Source: Methylovorus sp. MM2 (GTDB lineage: Bacteria > Pseudomonadota > Gammaproteobacteria > Burkholderiales > Methylophilaceae). Taken from it: a DNA stretch of 64,000 nucleotides. The stretch spans positions 124,001 to 188,000 of the forward strand of contig NZ_LXUF01000001.1 of assembly GCF_001648895.1 (NCBI RefSeq). Direction: 5' to 3'. Each line of letters starts with the position of its first letter. Position 1 is the first letter of the stretch. The notes under the pieces are model-generated. The model searched no databases and was not told the DNA's origin. It saw nothing but the letters and a program-made list of their open reading frames with translations. This document shows, piece by piece, positions 31,301 to 41,300 of the stretch. Both the position numbers and the translations under genes were made by a program.

Positions 31301-33253
31301 CTATATCTGTAACCAGTAAAAACCGAGTCCGGGTATAGTTAATTGGCCTTCCTGAATAGAGATCATCTCACCTGAGAGCATATCTTTAAAGCTGGTGTGT
31401 TGTAGCAATCCCCCAGTTTTTATATTGTTAAGATCCAGTGTCTGCGCATTGTTATCAAAGTTATTCACGACCAGAATACGCGATTGACTATTAATGGTAT
31501 CAAAGCGGGAAAACACAAAAAGATGCAGATTATCGGTATCGAATAATTCGCGATTATTATGGTCGGCAAATGCGGGGATTTCTTTGCGGATAGCGATCAT
31601 CTTCTTTAACGCAGCAAAGATTCTGTTTTCTACGGTGCCGGTCTGTGTACGGAGTGCTGCTTTTTCCCAATTCATATTCGGTCTGTGCACCCAGCGGCTG
31701 TCATTGAGCTTGTACTCGTCTTCAAGGTAAGAGACGTCATTTAGGGTACCGAGCGCATCGCCGTAATACAGTAAGGGAATGCCGCCGAAAGACATGGTGA
31801 TGCTATGTAGCAATAAGATTGTTTTGATACTGGCATCAATCAATTCAGCATTATCGAGTGCCAATGCATTCTCAAGCCCCGCGAGCGAAGCCAAAGAGCC
31901 TGAAATACGCGCATCCCCCGTTCTTTCGTTACGGCCAAATGCTAAACCACGTGCGATAGAATCAGGGTGTTCGCCCGTAAAGTAATCAACTAGAAATTTT
32001 CTATGTGCTTGGGGGTCATAACCTGCGAGACGGATATCATTGTCATCGAAGCCCCAGCCGATGTCGTCATGGCAGCGTATGTAATTCAGCCAAGTGGCCT
32101 GCTCGAGTTTATTTGGTAAGTTCCTGATGCCTTTATTGAGTAATGTCGCTTTTTTGGTGGCGACGGCTTCCCAGAGTAGTGCCATGAGTGTTGCGTTATA
32201 GGCGATCTCGCATTCTTTGGCATTGATTGCATCTTCACCAAAATATTTGATAATCTCCACTGGCGCGACGATGGCTTCGGCGATAAATAACACCCCGGGT
32301 GCGACCGCTTGGCAGCAATCTTTCATCAGTTGCAATATCAGGTGGGCTTCGCGCTCATTCTGGCAAGTACTGCCTATCTTTTTCCAGAGAAATGCCACTG
32401 CATCAAGGCGAATGATATCCGCACCGTGGTTTGCCCAAAAGAGAATGATATCGAGCATCTCGATAAATACAGCGGGATTCTTGTAATTGAGGTCCCACTG
32501 GAAGTTATTGAATACTGTCATCACCCACTTGCCCATTTCTTCATCCCATGTGAAGTTGCCGGGTGCTGTTTCTGGGAAGACCTCGGGCATGGTTTCTTCA
32601 TACATGTCCGGGGTCTCCCGGTCGTCAAAGACGAAGTAATAATCTTGGTATTTTTTATCGCCTTGGCGCGCCTTTTGTGCCCATTCGTGTTCATCAGACG
32701 TATGGTTGACTACGACATCCAGCGTGATCAGCATATCCCGTTTTTTGAGGTTATTGATCAAATCATCTAATGATTCAAGTGTGCCTACCGCAGGGTATAT
32801 CTTGCGGAAATCGCGTACTGCATAACCACCGTCACTTTTGCCTTTCGGGCAATCAAGAATAGGCATGATGTGGATCATATTGATGCCCAAATCCTGCAGA
32901 TAAAAGAGCTTGGATTTCAAACCTTCCAGATCGCCAGCAAATTCCTGACAGTAAAGGGCAAAACCAACCCATTCAGGGCTTAAAAACCAGTTGTGGTCTT
33001 TTTCCCGTTTGATATCCAGTTTTTTTAAGTGCGGTTCTCTGGCGATGTATTGCCGGATCATCATTTCCACTAGGCGATGCATCTGTGCCTTAAAGTCTGG
33101 CCTATCGCCATAGAGGCGCGAAAACAATGAGTGGATCGCGTAGAAGTTTGCACCAAGCCGGATGTAAAAATGTTGCAGGTTCTGTTTCTTTATCTCGGGC
33201 TTTAGCGCTATCAAGATGTCATTGAGTAATGAGTGCGACACCTGTTCATACAT
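31301..33253 (-). CDS. ams: Amylosucrase (GH13)
   Basis: The product belongs to the GH13 amylosucrase group, which cleaves sucrose and extends alpha-1,4-glucan, or hydrolyses sucrose. Diagnostic segments are ITLDVVVNHTSDEHEWA, the amylosucrase-type insert DYYFVFDDRETPDMYEETMPEVFPE (in parts), IIRLDAVAFLWKK (nucleophile Asp), LFIAEAIV (acid/base Glu) and IRCHDDIGWGF. I chose ATG at 33253, overlapping the SPS stop by 8 nt with AAGG ahead of it; the frame is open further upstream. The length of about 650 matches known amylosucrases. Last gene of the fruK-sps-ams operon. Confidence 0.93.
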   Translation of the reverse strand: MYEQVSHSLLNDILIALKPEIKKQNLQHFYIRLGANFYAIHSLFSRLYGDRPDFKAQMHRLVEMMIRQYIAREPHLKKLDIKREKDHNWFLSPEWVGFALYCQEFAGDLEGLKSKLFYLQDLGINMIHIMPILDCPKGKSDGGYAVRDFRKIYPAVGTLESLDDLINNLKKRDMLITLDVVVNHTSDEHEWAQKARQGDKKYQDYYFVFDDRETPDMYEETMPEVFPETAPGNFTWDEEMGKWVMTVFNNFQWDLNYKNPAVFIEMLDIILFWANHGADIIRLDAVAFLWKKIGSTCQNEREAHLILQLMKDCCQAVAPGVLFIAEAIVAPVEIIKYFGEDAINAKECEIAYNATLMALLWEAVATKKATLLNKGIRNLPNKLEQATWLNYIRCHDDIGWGFDDNDIRLAGYDPQAHRKFLVDYFTGEHPDSIARGLAFGRNERTGDARISGSLASLAGLENALALDNAELIDASIKTILLLHSITMSFGGIPLLYYGDALGTLNDVSYLEDEYKLNDSRWVHRPNMNWEKAALRTQTGTVENRIFAALKKMIAIRKEIPAFADHNNRELFDTDNLHLFVFSRFDTINSQSRILVVNNFDNNAQTLDLNNIKTGGLLQHTSFKDMLSGEMISIQEGQLTIPGLGFYWLQI

Positions 33254-35450
33254 GATCCACCGCCTTTTCAGCTTGTTGGGGTTTGGTTTTGCCTGCTTCT
33301 GATTTGTTGTAGTGTTCAAGCCCTTCTATGATGCCGTTTGCATAATATTTCTCTGCAAAATAGATCTGTTCCATCCCTTTGAGCGATGCCAATTCGGGGC
33401 TATGGTTTCCCACCACGATGGCTTGCGTGTCACCTACCAGCATTTCATGGTCATTGCCTGAATCACCCGCGACAAGAAAACTTTTTAACGGCAATCCCCA
33501 CTTGTAAGCCAGATAGCGTATGGCATGTCCCTTAGACGCCCTGATGGGTAAGATGTCGAGAAACTCCTCATGTGAGTAGATCAGCTGTGCATGTAATTGC
33601 AGCTCATTCAGGTAACGCGATAGCTGTTTGATGGGCGGCATCAGTTTGGAGTCTACGTTATAGCTAAGCTTGAATTCACGTTGATTCTCGGGTGCTTGCA
33701 GTGTTAAACCCGCTATATCTGAGAGTGCTTCAGCCAAGGCATCGCGCCGCCATAGATAACGTATATGATTTGCCCAGCCAATATCAGGAATAAGATTTTT
33801 GCCATAGTGGATCTCACTACCCACTGATGTGATCAATAGTTCAGGCAAAGGAACTTGCCATTTTTTAAGTATGCTCAGTGCACTCTCAAGTGGCCTGCCT
33901 GTAGCGACCCCAAAAGCTAAGTTTCCCTTGTTCTGGCTTAGCCATTCCACCAGCTTCTTCAGCCCTTGTTTATCGCCTATGAGCGTGTTGTCTATGTCGC
34001 TGATAAGTGCTTTCTTCACCAACGGCATATGAGATTTGCCTGAGTTGAGGGTGATCGCCTGTTGCCGTCTCCAGCGTTTTCGGTCACGGCGCAACATGTA
34101 ACGTACTTCTTTCATGTATTTTTCAACATGGGCAGGCCAACTGTAATGGCGTTTTACGCCCGCAATACCATTCTTGGCCCATTGGCGCCATTGTTTTCTA
34201 TTTGAGAGTGTTTCTACCAGTGCTGTGGCGATGGCAGTGCTTTCCAGCGTATTAGTGAGTAGTCCGCTGCGGCAATTGCGCACGATATCTTGCGGGCCGC
34301 CATCATCTGGCGCTACAAAAGGTAAGCCGCTTGCCGCTGTTTCTATCAGTGTGAGGCCAAATGGCTCAGTCAGTGCCGAATTCACGAATACTCCGCACCT
34401 GCGCGCCGCTAGTTTATAAAGCTCCGGTATTTGCTCGCGTGAGATATGTTTGGGGATAGCGACTTTGCCCCATAAATCGAAATTGTCGATATCCAGTAGC
34501 AGATCGTTCAAGACTTCTTGCTGAGATTCTTCCATCGTGCGGATATCATCCCGGTTGCCGGCCACGATGATGAGATTGGCGAGTTCCTGAAGCTGTGGGC
34601 TATTGCCATAAGCTGTAATCAAGCCTTTGAGGTTCTTTCTGAGCTCAGGGCGACATATCGTCAAAATCACCGGTTTGTCAGGTTCTGAAAGAAACCTGTC
34701 GATTTCCTGCTGGGTTTGCGATTGTGGTTTTTTTCGACCCGGCGGTGAGAAGCAGGAGGTATCGATCCCTGGTGGGATGACAACGAATCTTTGATGATCA
34801 AAATTGTGGTACATGCCATATTGCTCGGTGATCTCTTGCCGAGTGCTGGTGATCACAAGTGATGCATGCTTGAGTACTTCTTCTTCAACGCTGATGCGGC
34901 GATTGAAGTTGAATTGTTTTTCAATCGCATTGGCTTTCCTGCCGCTGGCTAGTAAGCGCTCACGTTTTGCGCGACCCAATGAATGGCCTGTGTGTATTTG
35001 AGGAATACCAAGCAAAAGGGAAAGCTGGTGTCCAACATAACCGGCATCTGCATAATGTGTATGGATGATGTCTGGTAAGCGGCCCTGATGCCGCAAGAAA
35101 TGCAGGCATTGATCTACCATCTGGTCGAGGTGTGACCACAGCATCTCTTTACGTAAGTAACGTTTAGGGCCGCAAGGTAGCCGGATAATGCGCGCATTCT
35201 GCCCGATATCTTCTTCTGGTAGCGCATAGTCAGGCGCGGTCGCAGGGTCATCGATCAATCGTGTCAGCAGGTCTACCTTTGCTACGTCTTCATGTGCCCC
35301 TAGTGCGCGGGCCAGCTCTACCACATAGGCAATCTGTCCACCTGTATCAGCATCACATCCAAGCTCCAGATTCTTGCCACGGATTAATCCATGCAGGCTG
35401 ATCATTAAGATATAAACGGGCGGATTATTATTGCCGAGGTCTTGCGTCAT
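33246..35450 (-). CDS. sps: Sucrose-phosphate synthase with C-terminal HAD (phosphatase-like) domain
   Basis: The protein of about 734 residues has a GT4-type sucrose-phosphate synthase domain (ISLHGLIRGKNLELG, DADTGGQIAYVVELARAL, HTHYADAGYVG, TEPFGLTLIEAA-like ETAASGLPFVA). From about residue 480 a HAD domain follows (ALISDIDNTLIGDKQG, VAGDSGNDHEML) resembling sucrose-6-phosphate phosphatase, so both steps from UDP-glucose and fructose-6-phosphate to sucrose may be in one chain. The start is ATG 35450, overlapping the fruK stop as TAATG with GGGAG upstream. Sucrose serves as compatible solute or carbon reserve in methylotrophs. Confidence 0.93.
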   Translation of the reverse strand: MTQDLGNNNPPVYILMISLHGLIRGKNLELGCDADTGGQIAYVVELARALGAHEDVAKVDLLTRLIDDPATAPDYALPEEDIGQNARIIRLPCGPKRYLRKEMLWSHLDQMVDQCLHFLRHQGRLPDIIHTHYADAGYVGHQLSLLLGIPQIHTGHSLGRAKRERLLASGRKANAIEKQFNFNRRISVEEEVLKHASLVITSTRQEITEQYGMYHNFDHQRFVVIPPGIDTSCFSPPGRKKPQSQTQQEIDRFLSEPDKPVILTICRPELRKNLKGLITAYGNSPQLQELANLIIVAGNRDDIRTMEESQQEVLNDLLLDIDNFDLWGKVAIPKHISREQIPELYKLAARRCGVFVNSALTEPFGLTLIETAASGLPFVAPDDGGPQDIVRNCRSGLLTNTLESTAIATALVETLSNRKQWRQWAKNGIAGVKRHYSWPAHVEKYMKEVRYMLRRDRKRWRRQQAITLNSGKSHMPLVKKALISDIDNTLIGDKQGLKKLVEWLSQNKGNLAFGVATGRPLESALSILKKWQVPLPELLITSVGSEIHYGKNLIPDIGWANHIRYLWRRDALAEALSDIAGLTLQAPENQREFKLSYNVDSKLMPPIKQLSRYLNELQLHAQLIYSHEEFLDILPIRASKGHAIRYLAYKWGLPLKSFLVAGDSGNDHEMLVGDTQAIVVGNHSPELASLKGMEQIYFAEKYYANGIIEGLEHYNKSEAGKTKPQQAEKAVDHV

Positions 35451-36376
35451 TATTGCCACTCCCTGATGAATGCATCATAAAACGACATATGATCGGGAGC
35501 AGCGCCGCGTATTCCGCAGATGGCTGCTGCGAATTCATTCGCGCGTAGTAAGGTAGTTTCCACTGGCCAATCGAGCAGGGTGCCGAGTATATAAACTGCA
35601 GAGAACCCATCACCAGCGCCTACCGTATCTACAATCTGGTTGTTTGTTTTGCTGCCTTTAACATTGAATTTCTTGCCATCACTATTGATAAGCCATGCGC
35701 CTTGGTCGCCACAAGTAATCAACATACATTGCAACTGAAAACGCTGAATTAGATTGAGTGCTTGCTCTTCTTTTGTTTGTTTCTTAAGTTGGAATATGTT
35801 TGCGAAAATGCCTAGCTCTTCTTCATTCATCTTGACGATGTCGGCATGCTCTAAAGAGTATTCCAGCGTATTTTCATCATACCAAGGTGCGCGTAGATTG
35901 ATATCGACTAAGCGTAGGGCATCGGTTTCGCGGAGAAAGCTATCTAAGGTCTGTTTGGATGTAGCATGGCGTTGCGCTAGCGTGCCGAAATAGATCAACT
36001 CCGGCTTGTTTGCCTGCATCACGGAAAGCATGGCAGATTTATCTATATAGTCATAAGCTTGGTCAGCAAGTATCTCAAAACGGTGAGTGCCCTCTTCAAA
36101 GTGCACTTTTACTTGGCCGGTCGGATGGTTAACATCAAGCTGAACACCGGATATATCCATATCCCATGCATTCATCGCTGCTAATAGATCTGCTCTGAGC
36201 GCATCGTTGCCTGTTCGCGTGATGAACAGGGGATGCAAGCCAAACGCTTGCAAATGACGTCCTACATTGAATGGTGCACCACCCAGAACACGACTATCTG
36301 GAAATACATCAGCTACCACTTCACCAAAAATCGCTACCGTTCTTTGGGCGTCTACCAGTGATGATTTTGATATCAC
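35450..36376 (-). CDS. fruK: PfkB-family fructokinase
   Basis: The 308-residue ribokinase-fold sugar kinase has the N-terminal GGAPFNVGRHLQAFGL substrate motif and the C-terminal ATP/catalytic motif DTVGAGDGFSAVY. In sucrose gene clusters of methylotrophs this enzyme phosphorylates fructose released by amylosucrase or sucrose cleavage. The start is GTG at 36376, preceded by an excellent AAGGGAG Shine-Dalgarno. It is the first gene of the operon, 198 nt downstream of the stop of the secretion ABC gene. Confidence 0.9.
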   Translation of the reverse strand: MISKSSLVDAQRTVAIFGEVVADVFPDSRVLGGAPFNVGRHLQAFGLHPLFITRTGNDALRADLLAAMNAWDMDISGVQLDVNHPTGQVKVHFEEGTHRFEILADQAYDYIDKSAMLSVMQANKPELIYFGTLAQRHATSKQTLDSFLRETDALRLVDINLRAPWYDENTLEYSLEHADIVKMNEEELGIFANIFQLKKQTKEEQALNLIQRFQLQCMLITCGDQGAWLINSDGKKFNVKGSKTNNQIVDTVGAGDGFSAVYILGTLLDWPVETTLLRANEFAAAICGIRGAAPDHMSFYDAFIREWQ

Positions 36377-36406
36377 GGTTGCTCCCTTATTATTTGATAT
36401 TCAGGT

Positions 36407-36430
36407 ATTAAAGTGGGTCATGAACCCACA
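36407..36430 (-). terminator. Weak terminator-like hairpin after the secretion operon
   Basis: GTGGGT and ACCCAC pair around a 5-nt loop (36413-36429). On the minus strand TTTAAT follows. The stem is short, so read-through from the type I secretion operon into the sucrose operon is possible. Confidence 0.35.
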
Positions 36431-36573
36431 GTACTCTACTTATCTGAAAGTCAGAAGCGCAAAAAGTTTCCACTGCGTTTGGGACGGGCGTACATCAATT
36501 GAGGATGAATGGAGCTGGGAAGAAGGCCTAGAAAGGCATAAAGCGATTTTTTGAGAGAGGAACCTAATTGAAA

Positions 36574-38319
36574 TCAAGCAGTGCGTAAGAGTTTATCTTT
36601 TGGGCCATCGGCGACGATCTTACCGTTATCCAGCCCGATGACACGCTGTACGATACTGAGCATGACGGCGCTGTGCGATGTCATGATCAAACTCCCAGTG
36701 CCAACGATCTCAAGCAGGCGCTCTGCCAATAGTTTTTCGCCTTCAGGATCAAGCCCCAAGCTTGGTTCGTCCAGCAATAACAAACGGCTGGGTTGTGCGA
36801 AGGTGCGGGCAAGGGCGACCTTTTGTCGTTGGCCGCCAGAAAGATTGCTACCCCGATCCGCGATTTTCATAGTCAAGGTCAAGCGTCCTTGGCGTAGTTC
36901 TTCATCCAATCCAGAGGCCCAAAGCGCCTTATCAAACTCCGGTGTTCCAGCCCTCACACCAGAAAGTAGCAAGTTGCTTTCAAGCGTGCCTGCAAATAAA
37001 ACTGGGTCTTGTGGCTTATAAGCTAGCCATTGAGCGCGGTCAGCGGGGGGAATCATGCTAAGCGCATAGCCATCGATTAATATCTCACCATCATCCGGGA
37101 TAGATAATCCGGCAATCGCTTTAATCAGTGTACTTTTACCAGCCCCCGGATGACCTAATAAGCCGACTTTTTCGCCAGCGGCAATGTTGAGGGTGACATT
37201 ATCGAGTGATGCTGGTCTATCGGGATAGCGCTTTGTCAGTCGACGGATGGTGATGTCGCCTTTTGCTTGCGGCTTATTCACGGTAAAAGACGCATGTGCC
37301 GCAGTATCTGCTGTATCGCTCTCTTGCCCTTTTTTGCCTGCTTCTAACAATGCATCCATTCGTTTTGCGGAACGCGAAAAGTCTTCCCATTTTCCCAGTA
37401 CTAGATACAGTGAGGTTACTAACATCATCGCACGCGCGGAGAGTAACGAGCATGCGATCAAACCGCCAACGGATAGCATGCGCGCCTCGATCAAGTATGC
37501 GCCCGCTGCTAATACGCATACCGTAGTGAAAGTGGACATGGATGCAGATAAAGTATTGCTGTGTCCTGATGCCAGTCGGCGATCGGCCTCAAGCTCGCTG
37601 ACATGATCTGATTGAGTGCGCCATCCAGTTAATAATCTTGAAACTGAAGGTACTGTCCGCACGACTTCGATCCCTTGCATGATCTCGCCAATGAATGCCA
37701 TGCGCTCTGTACCTTTGCGTTCAGCTTCACGGCTCAAACGTAAAGTGTGATTTTGCAAAACAAAGCCGATGATGGTGTAAATAATCGTGAGCACAACGAC
37801 CAGAATCACTAATGGCCATGCAATAAGGCCAATTGCCAATAAATAGAGCAAGTAAAACGGTAAATCTGCGATAGCGAGTAGATAGGTTGAAGAAACGAAG
37901 CTAAGAGAGCTGGTGAGGTCCCGATAGTGGGAAAGAAAGGTTGCGACGCCGCCAGTAGGGATATCACGGTCTCCCAGCAGTTTATGCCAGAGACCTTCAT
38001 CCGTTTTTCGTGACATATTGGCAGCTAATTTCTCAACTGCCCAGTTACGTGTAATCCTCATGCCTGCATCTAGTGATATAAATATCAACATGCCAATCAC
38101 TAAAGCCCATAAGGTCTCAAATATGCCATTGCTGACTATTTTGTCGTAAATGAGCATTGAGAATAACGGTAATAGCAACTGACCTGAGTTAATCATCAGG
38201 CTGCCAATCCCAATCTCAACCCATTGCGTTTTGAGTAGTGGCCACAAGGTAGAAAACCCCTCGCTAAGGTCTCGAGGGGTTAACTTATCTCTTTTTGCTA
38301 CAGGTGTTACAGAAGCCAT
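36574..38319 (-). CDS. Type I secretion ABC transporter (LapB/HlyB-like)
   Basis: The protein of about 581 residues has an N-terminal ABC exporter membrane domain (about six helices, residues 30-300) and a C-terminal ATPase with Walker A GHPGAGKST, signature LSGGQRQKVALART and Walker B LLLLDEPSLGLD. There is no N-terminal C39 or C39-like domain, so it is shorter than LapB or HlyB. The frame starts TTG 38334, but I chose ATG 38319 because it forms the TAATG overlap with the adhesin stop used elsewhere in this segment. It is the energising component for export of the adjacent 3002-residue RTX protein. Confidence 0.92.
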   Translation of the reverse strand: MASVTPVAKRDKLTPRDLSEGFSTLWPLLKTQWVEIGIGSLMINSGQLLLPLFSMLIYDKIVSNGIFETLWALVIGMLIFISLDAGMRITRNWAVEKLAANMSRKTDEGLWHKLLGDRDIPTGGVATFLSHYRDLTSSLSFVSSTYLLAIADLPFYLLYLLAIGLIAWPLVILVVVLTIIYTIIGFVLQNHTLRLSREAERKGTERMAFIGEIMQGIEVVRTVPSVSRLLTGWRTQSDHVSELEADRRLASGHSNTLSASMSTFTTVCVLAAGAYLIEARMLSVGGLIACSLLSARAMMLVTSLYLVLGKWEDFSRSAKRMDALLEAGKKGQESDTADTAAHASFTVNKPQAKGDITIRRLTKRYPDRPASLDNVTLNIAAGEKVGLLGHPGAGKSTLIKAIAGLSIPDDGEILIDGYALSMIPPADRAQWLAYKPQDPVLFAGTLESNLLLSGVRAGTPEFDKALWASGLDEELRQGRLTLTMKIADRGSNLSGGQRQKVALARTFAQPSRLLLLDEPSLGLDPEGEKLLAERLLEIVGTGSLIMTSHSAVMLSIVQRVIGLDNGKIVADGPKDKLLRTA

Positions 38320-41300
38320 TAACTTGCTTGCCAATGCACCGTTGCTAAAGCGGTATTGCTGCTATTGTAGATCGTGTAAGTTTCATTTGCGGCTCCACCT
38401 AGGTTAGATACGGAAACCAAGGCATTAGAACTATCTCTGACATATTGGCCTGATGTTAAGTCAATCGAGAACGTATCATTACTTGCTGCGCCCAAAATAC
38501 TCAAAGCCGGATTTGCTAGAGTACCCGCCGTGCTGTTTGAGATAGACAGAATACTCGCTGAGTCAACGTGGAAGTCAGTCTGTATACCATCATCTTTGAT
38601 ATTGATATTTTCGACTTGCGTTACTATCCCTGTCAGGGTCGAAAGGCTATATACCTGCCCACCGACAAAACCACTCAAAACTAGCGTGTCGTTGTCCGCA
38701 CCAGCATTCACGCTGGTGAAACGTTCATTGAAGTTCGGCCCGCCTGATGCATCTACTGAGCCGTAGATGGTGTCATTGCCCGCACCACCGGTCACGGAAT
38801 CCTTACCACCCCTAGCATCTATCCAGTCAGCGCCATTTCCGCCATCTAATGTGTCGTTACCGGCATCGCCAATGATGGAGTCATTACCATCTCCGCCTAA
38901 AATTGAGTCGGTACCTGCGCCACCGTATATTGTGTCGTTCCCTGTACCCGTACCCCCGGTAGCGCTGTCATCTCCATAGATTATATCGTTGCCAGCGCCT
39001 CCATACATTAAGTCGGCACCTTGACCGCCATAGATCAGGTCATTGCCATCACCTGTTCCTGTTATATCTGCACCACCGTATACTGTGTCGTTACCGATGC
39101 CGCCATAAAGGGAGTCGGCACCGTTATTACCCGTTAGCGTGTCGTCCCCAGCACCACCACGCAGAATGTTCGCATTGCCATCACCGGTGAGGCCATCATT
39201 GTAATAAGTACCTATTAAGTGGTTTATATTAGTCAACGTATCTACACCAGCAGAATTACCGCCAGTGACAGTTGCGGAGCCCGTAGCCAAACTGGCGTTG
39301 ACCGCTGTAGAAGAGTGAATATATGTGACTGTATTAGTGCCAGTACCACCATTTAAGGCGTCGTTACCGGCCATGCCTTCTAAAGTGTCATTACCAGTAC
39401 CACCGGTTAGGATATTGGCACCAGCATCACCTATCAAGAAGCTGTTACCCGCAGTAACGAGCAGATTTTCGATGTTGGTTAGCGTATCGCCCACAGCATC
39501 ACCAGTATAGGCGATGCTGCCAGCTATTGTAGATTCACCGCCGGTGGTGACATCATAGCTGCCAAGGGCTGCCATGATGCCTGTGCCTGTGAGTTGGACG
39601 TACACTGCTGAGGTATAGCGTGCCGTATCATTATCAGAGCCGCCTTCTATAGAATCTGCGCCTGCGCCGCCAGTCAGTGTATCGTCACCATCGCCCCCAT
39701 AGAGAGTATCGGCGATAGTGCCGCTGCCACCTTCTAGCCAGTCATTACCCAAACCACCATAGATGGTATCAATCGCAGAGCCGCCGATGATACTGTCATT
39801 ACCAGTGCCTGTGCCATCCAGATTATCACCGTAGATGAGATTGCCATTGTTACCACCATAGATAGTATCGTTGCCATCGCCACCATAGATGCTATTGAAT
39901 CCTGAATCCGTGCCAAGTGTGTCATTCCCGCCGTAAATCAGGTCTGCACCGTCGCCGCCATATAATGTGTCTAGTCCAGTACCACCAATGATCGTATCAT
40001 TCGCGACACCACCATCGACATAATCATTGCCTGCACCGGCCGTGATGGAGTCCGTTCCATTGCCGCCCAGTACGGAGTCATTGCCATTACCTGCATCAAT
40101 GGTGTCGTTACCATCACCGCCATCAACGGTGTCATCACCATCGTTAGCGATCAGGATATTGGCGACAGTACTACCTGTAATGCTGTCGTTACCGTTTGCT
40201 GTGGTCAGGTTCTCAATATTGAGCGCGCGTCCAGCAACTCCGTTCACGATGCCCGTACCCAAGTCAGCGACTACCGCCGTTGTGCCTACTGTGTAGATCA
40301 GCGTATCTGTGCCAGCAGCACCATCAACGATGCCACCGGTCGTTGCTGTAGGTAACACGGCTAAAGTGATGGAATCATTACCGCCAGTGCCAATGATGTT
40401 CTCAATGGTCGTAAGCGTCGAAGTTCCACTGCCCGTACCTGTTACGGTAGCTGTACCGGTTCCGCTGGCATTTAAAACGACAGTAAGCGCACCTAATCCA
40501 ACGAAACTTGCTGTATCAACCCCGTTGCCGCCAGTTAACGTGTCATTGCCGCCAGCGCCAATTAAGGTATCGTCACCATCATTGCCAACCAGTGCATTTG
40601 CAGTAGTTGTGCCGGTTAGGCTGTCGTTACCACTCGCGCCAGTGAGGTTTTCTATATTGCTGAGAACGGTCTGGCCATTGACTACGCCTGTTGTAAGGTT
40701 AGCTACTACCTGTGTCGTACCAACATTGTAGATAACAGTATCCGTACCATTACCGCCATCAATCACGCCGCCCGTACCTGCTGCGGGTAACACACCCATC
40801 GTAAATGCGTCATTGAGGCTTGTGCCAATCAGGTTCTCGATGCTGAATAATGTGTCATTGCCACTGGCGCTTGTTGCAGTCCCGTTACCTGTTGCATCCA
40901 GCACAACAGTCACAGCAGCTAAACCAGCGAAATTTGCAGTGTCAATGCCAGCATCACCGTACAAGGTGTCATTACCAACGCCGCCTGTCAGTGTGTCGTT
41001 GCCTACAGCACCGATGAGGATGTTGGCATTATCGTCACCTGTGAGGTTATCCGCAAAAGCAGAGCCTTCTAGGCCTTCTACATTGACGTAGGTATCGCCG
41101 ATAGCTTCATCGGTATTGCTGGCTGGTGTGATCAGAGAGGCTGTGACCCCTGTGGTTGCGTAGCGGTAAGAGGCGATATCGGTGCCTGTGCTACCATCAA
41201 GCGCATCTGCACCAGCGCCGCCAATCAGGGTATCGTCACCTGCTTCGCCATACAAGACGTCGTTACCGTCTAACCCTTCCAGAGTGTCGCCACTTGCGCC

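Noticed and set aside
36420-36554. 44-residue plus-strand frame between fruK and the ABC transporter gene
   Set aside because: It has a weak ribosome site, its ATG sits in the hairpin loop of the weak terminator, and it resembles nothing I recognise. It may be chance, though it is Trp-rich and could be rechecked.
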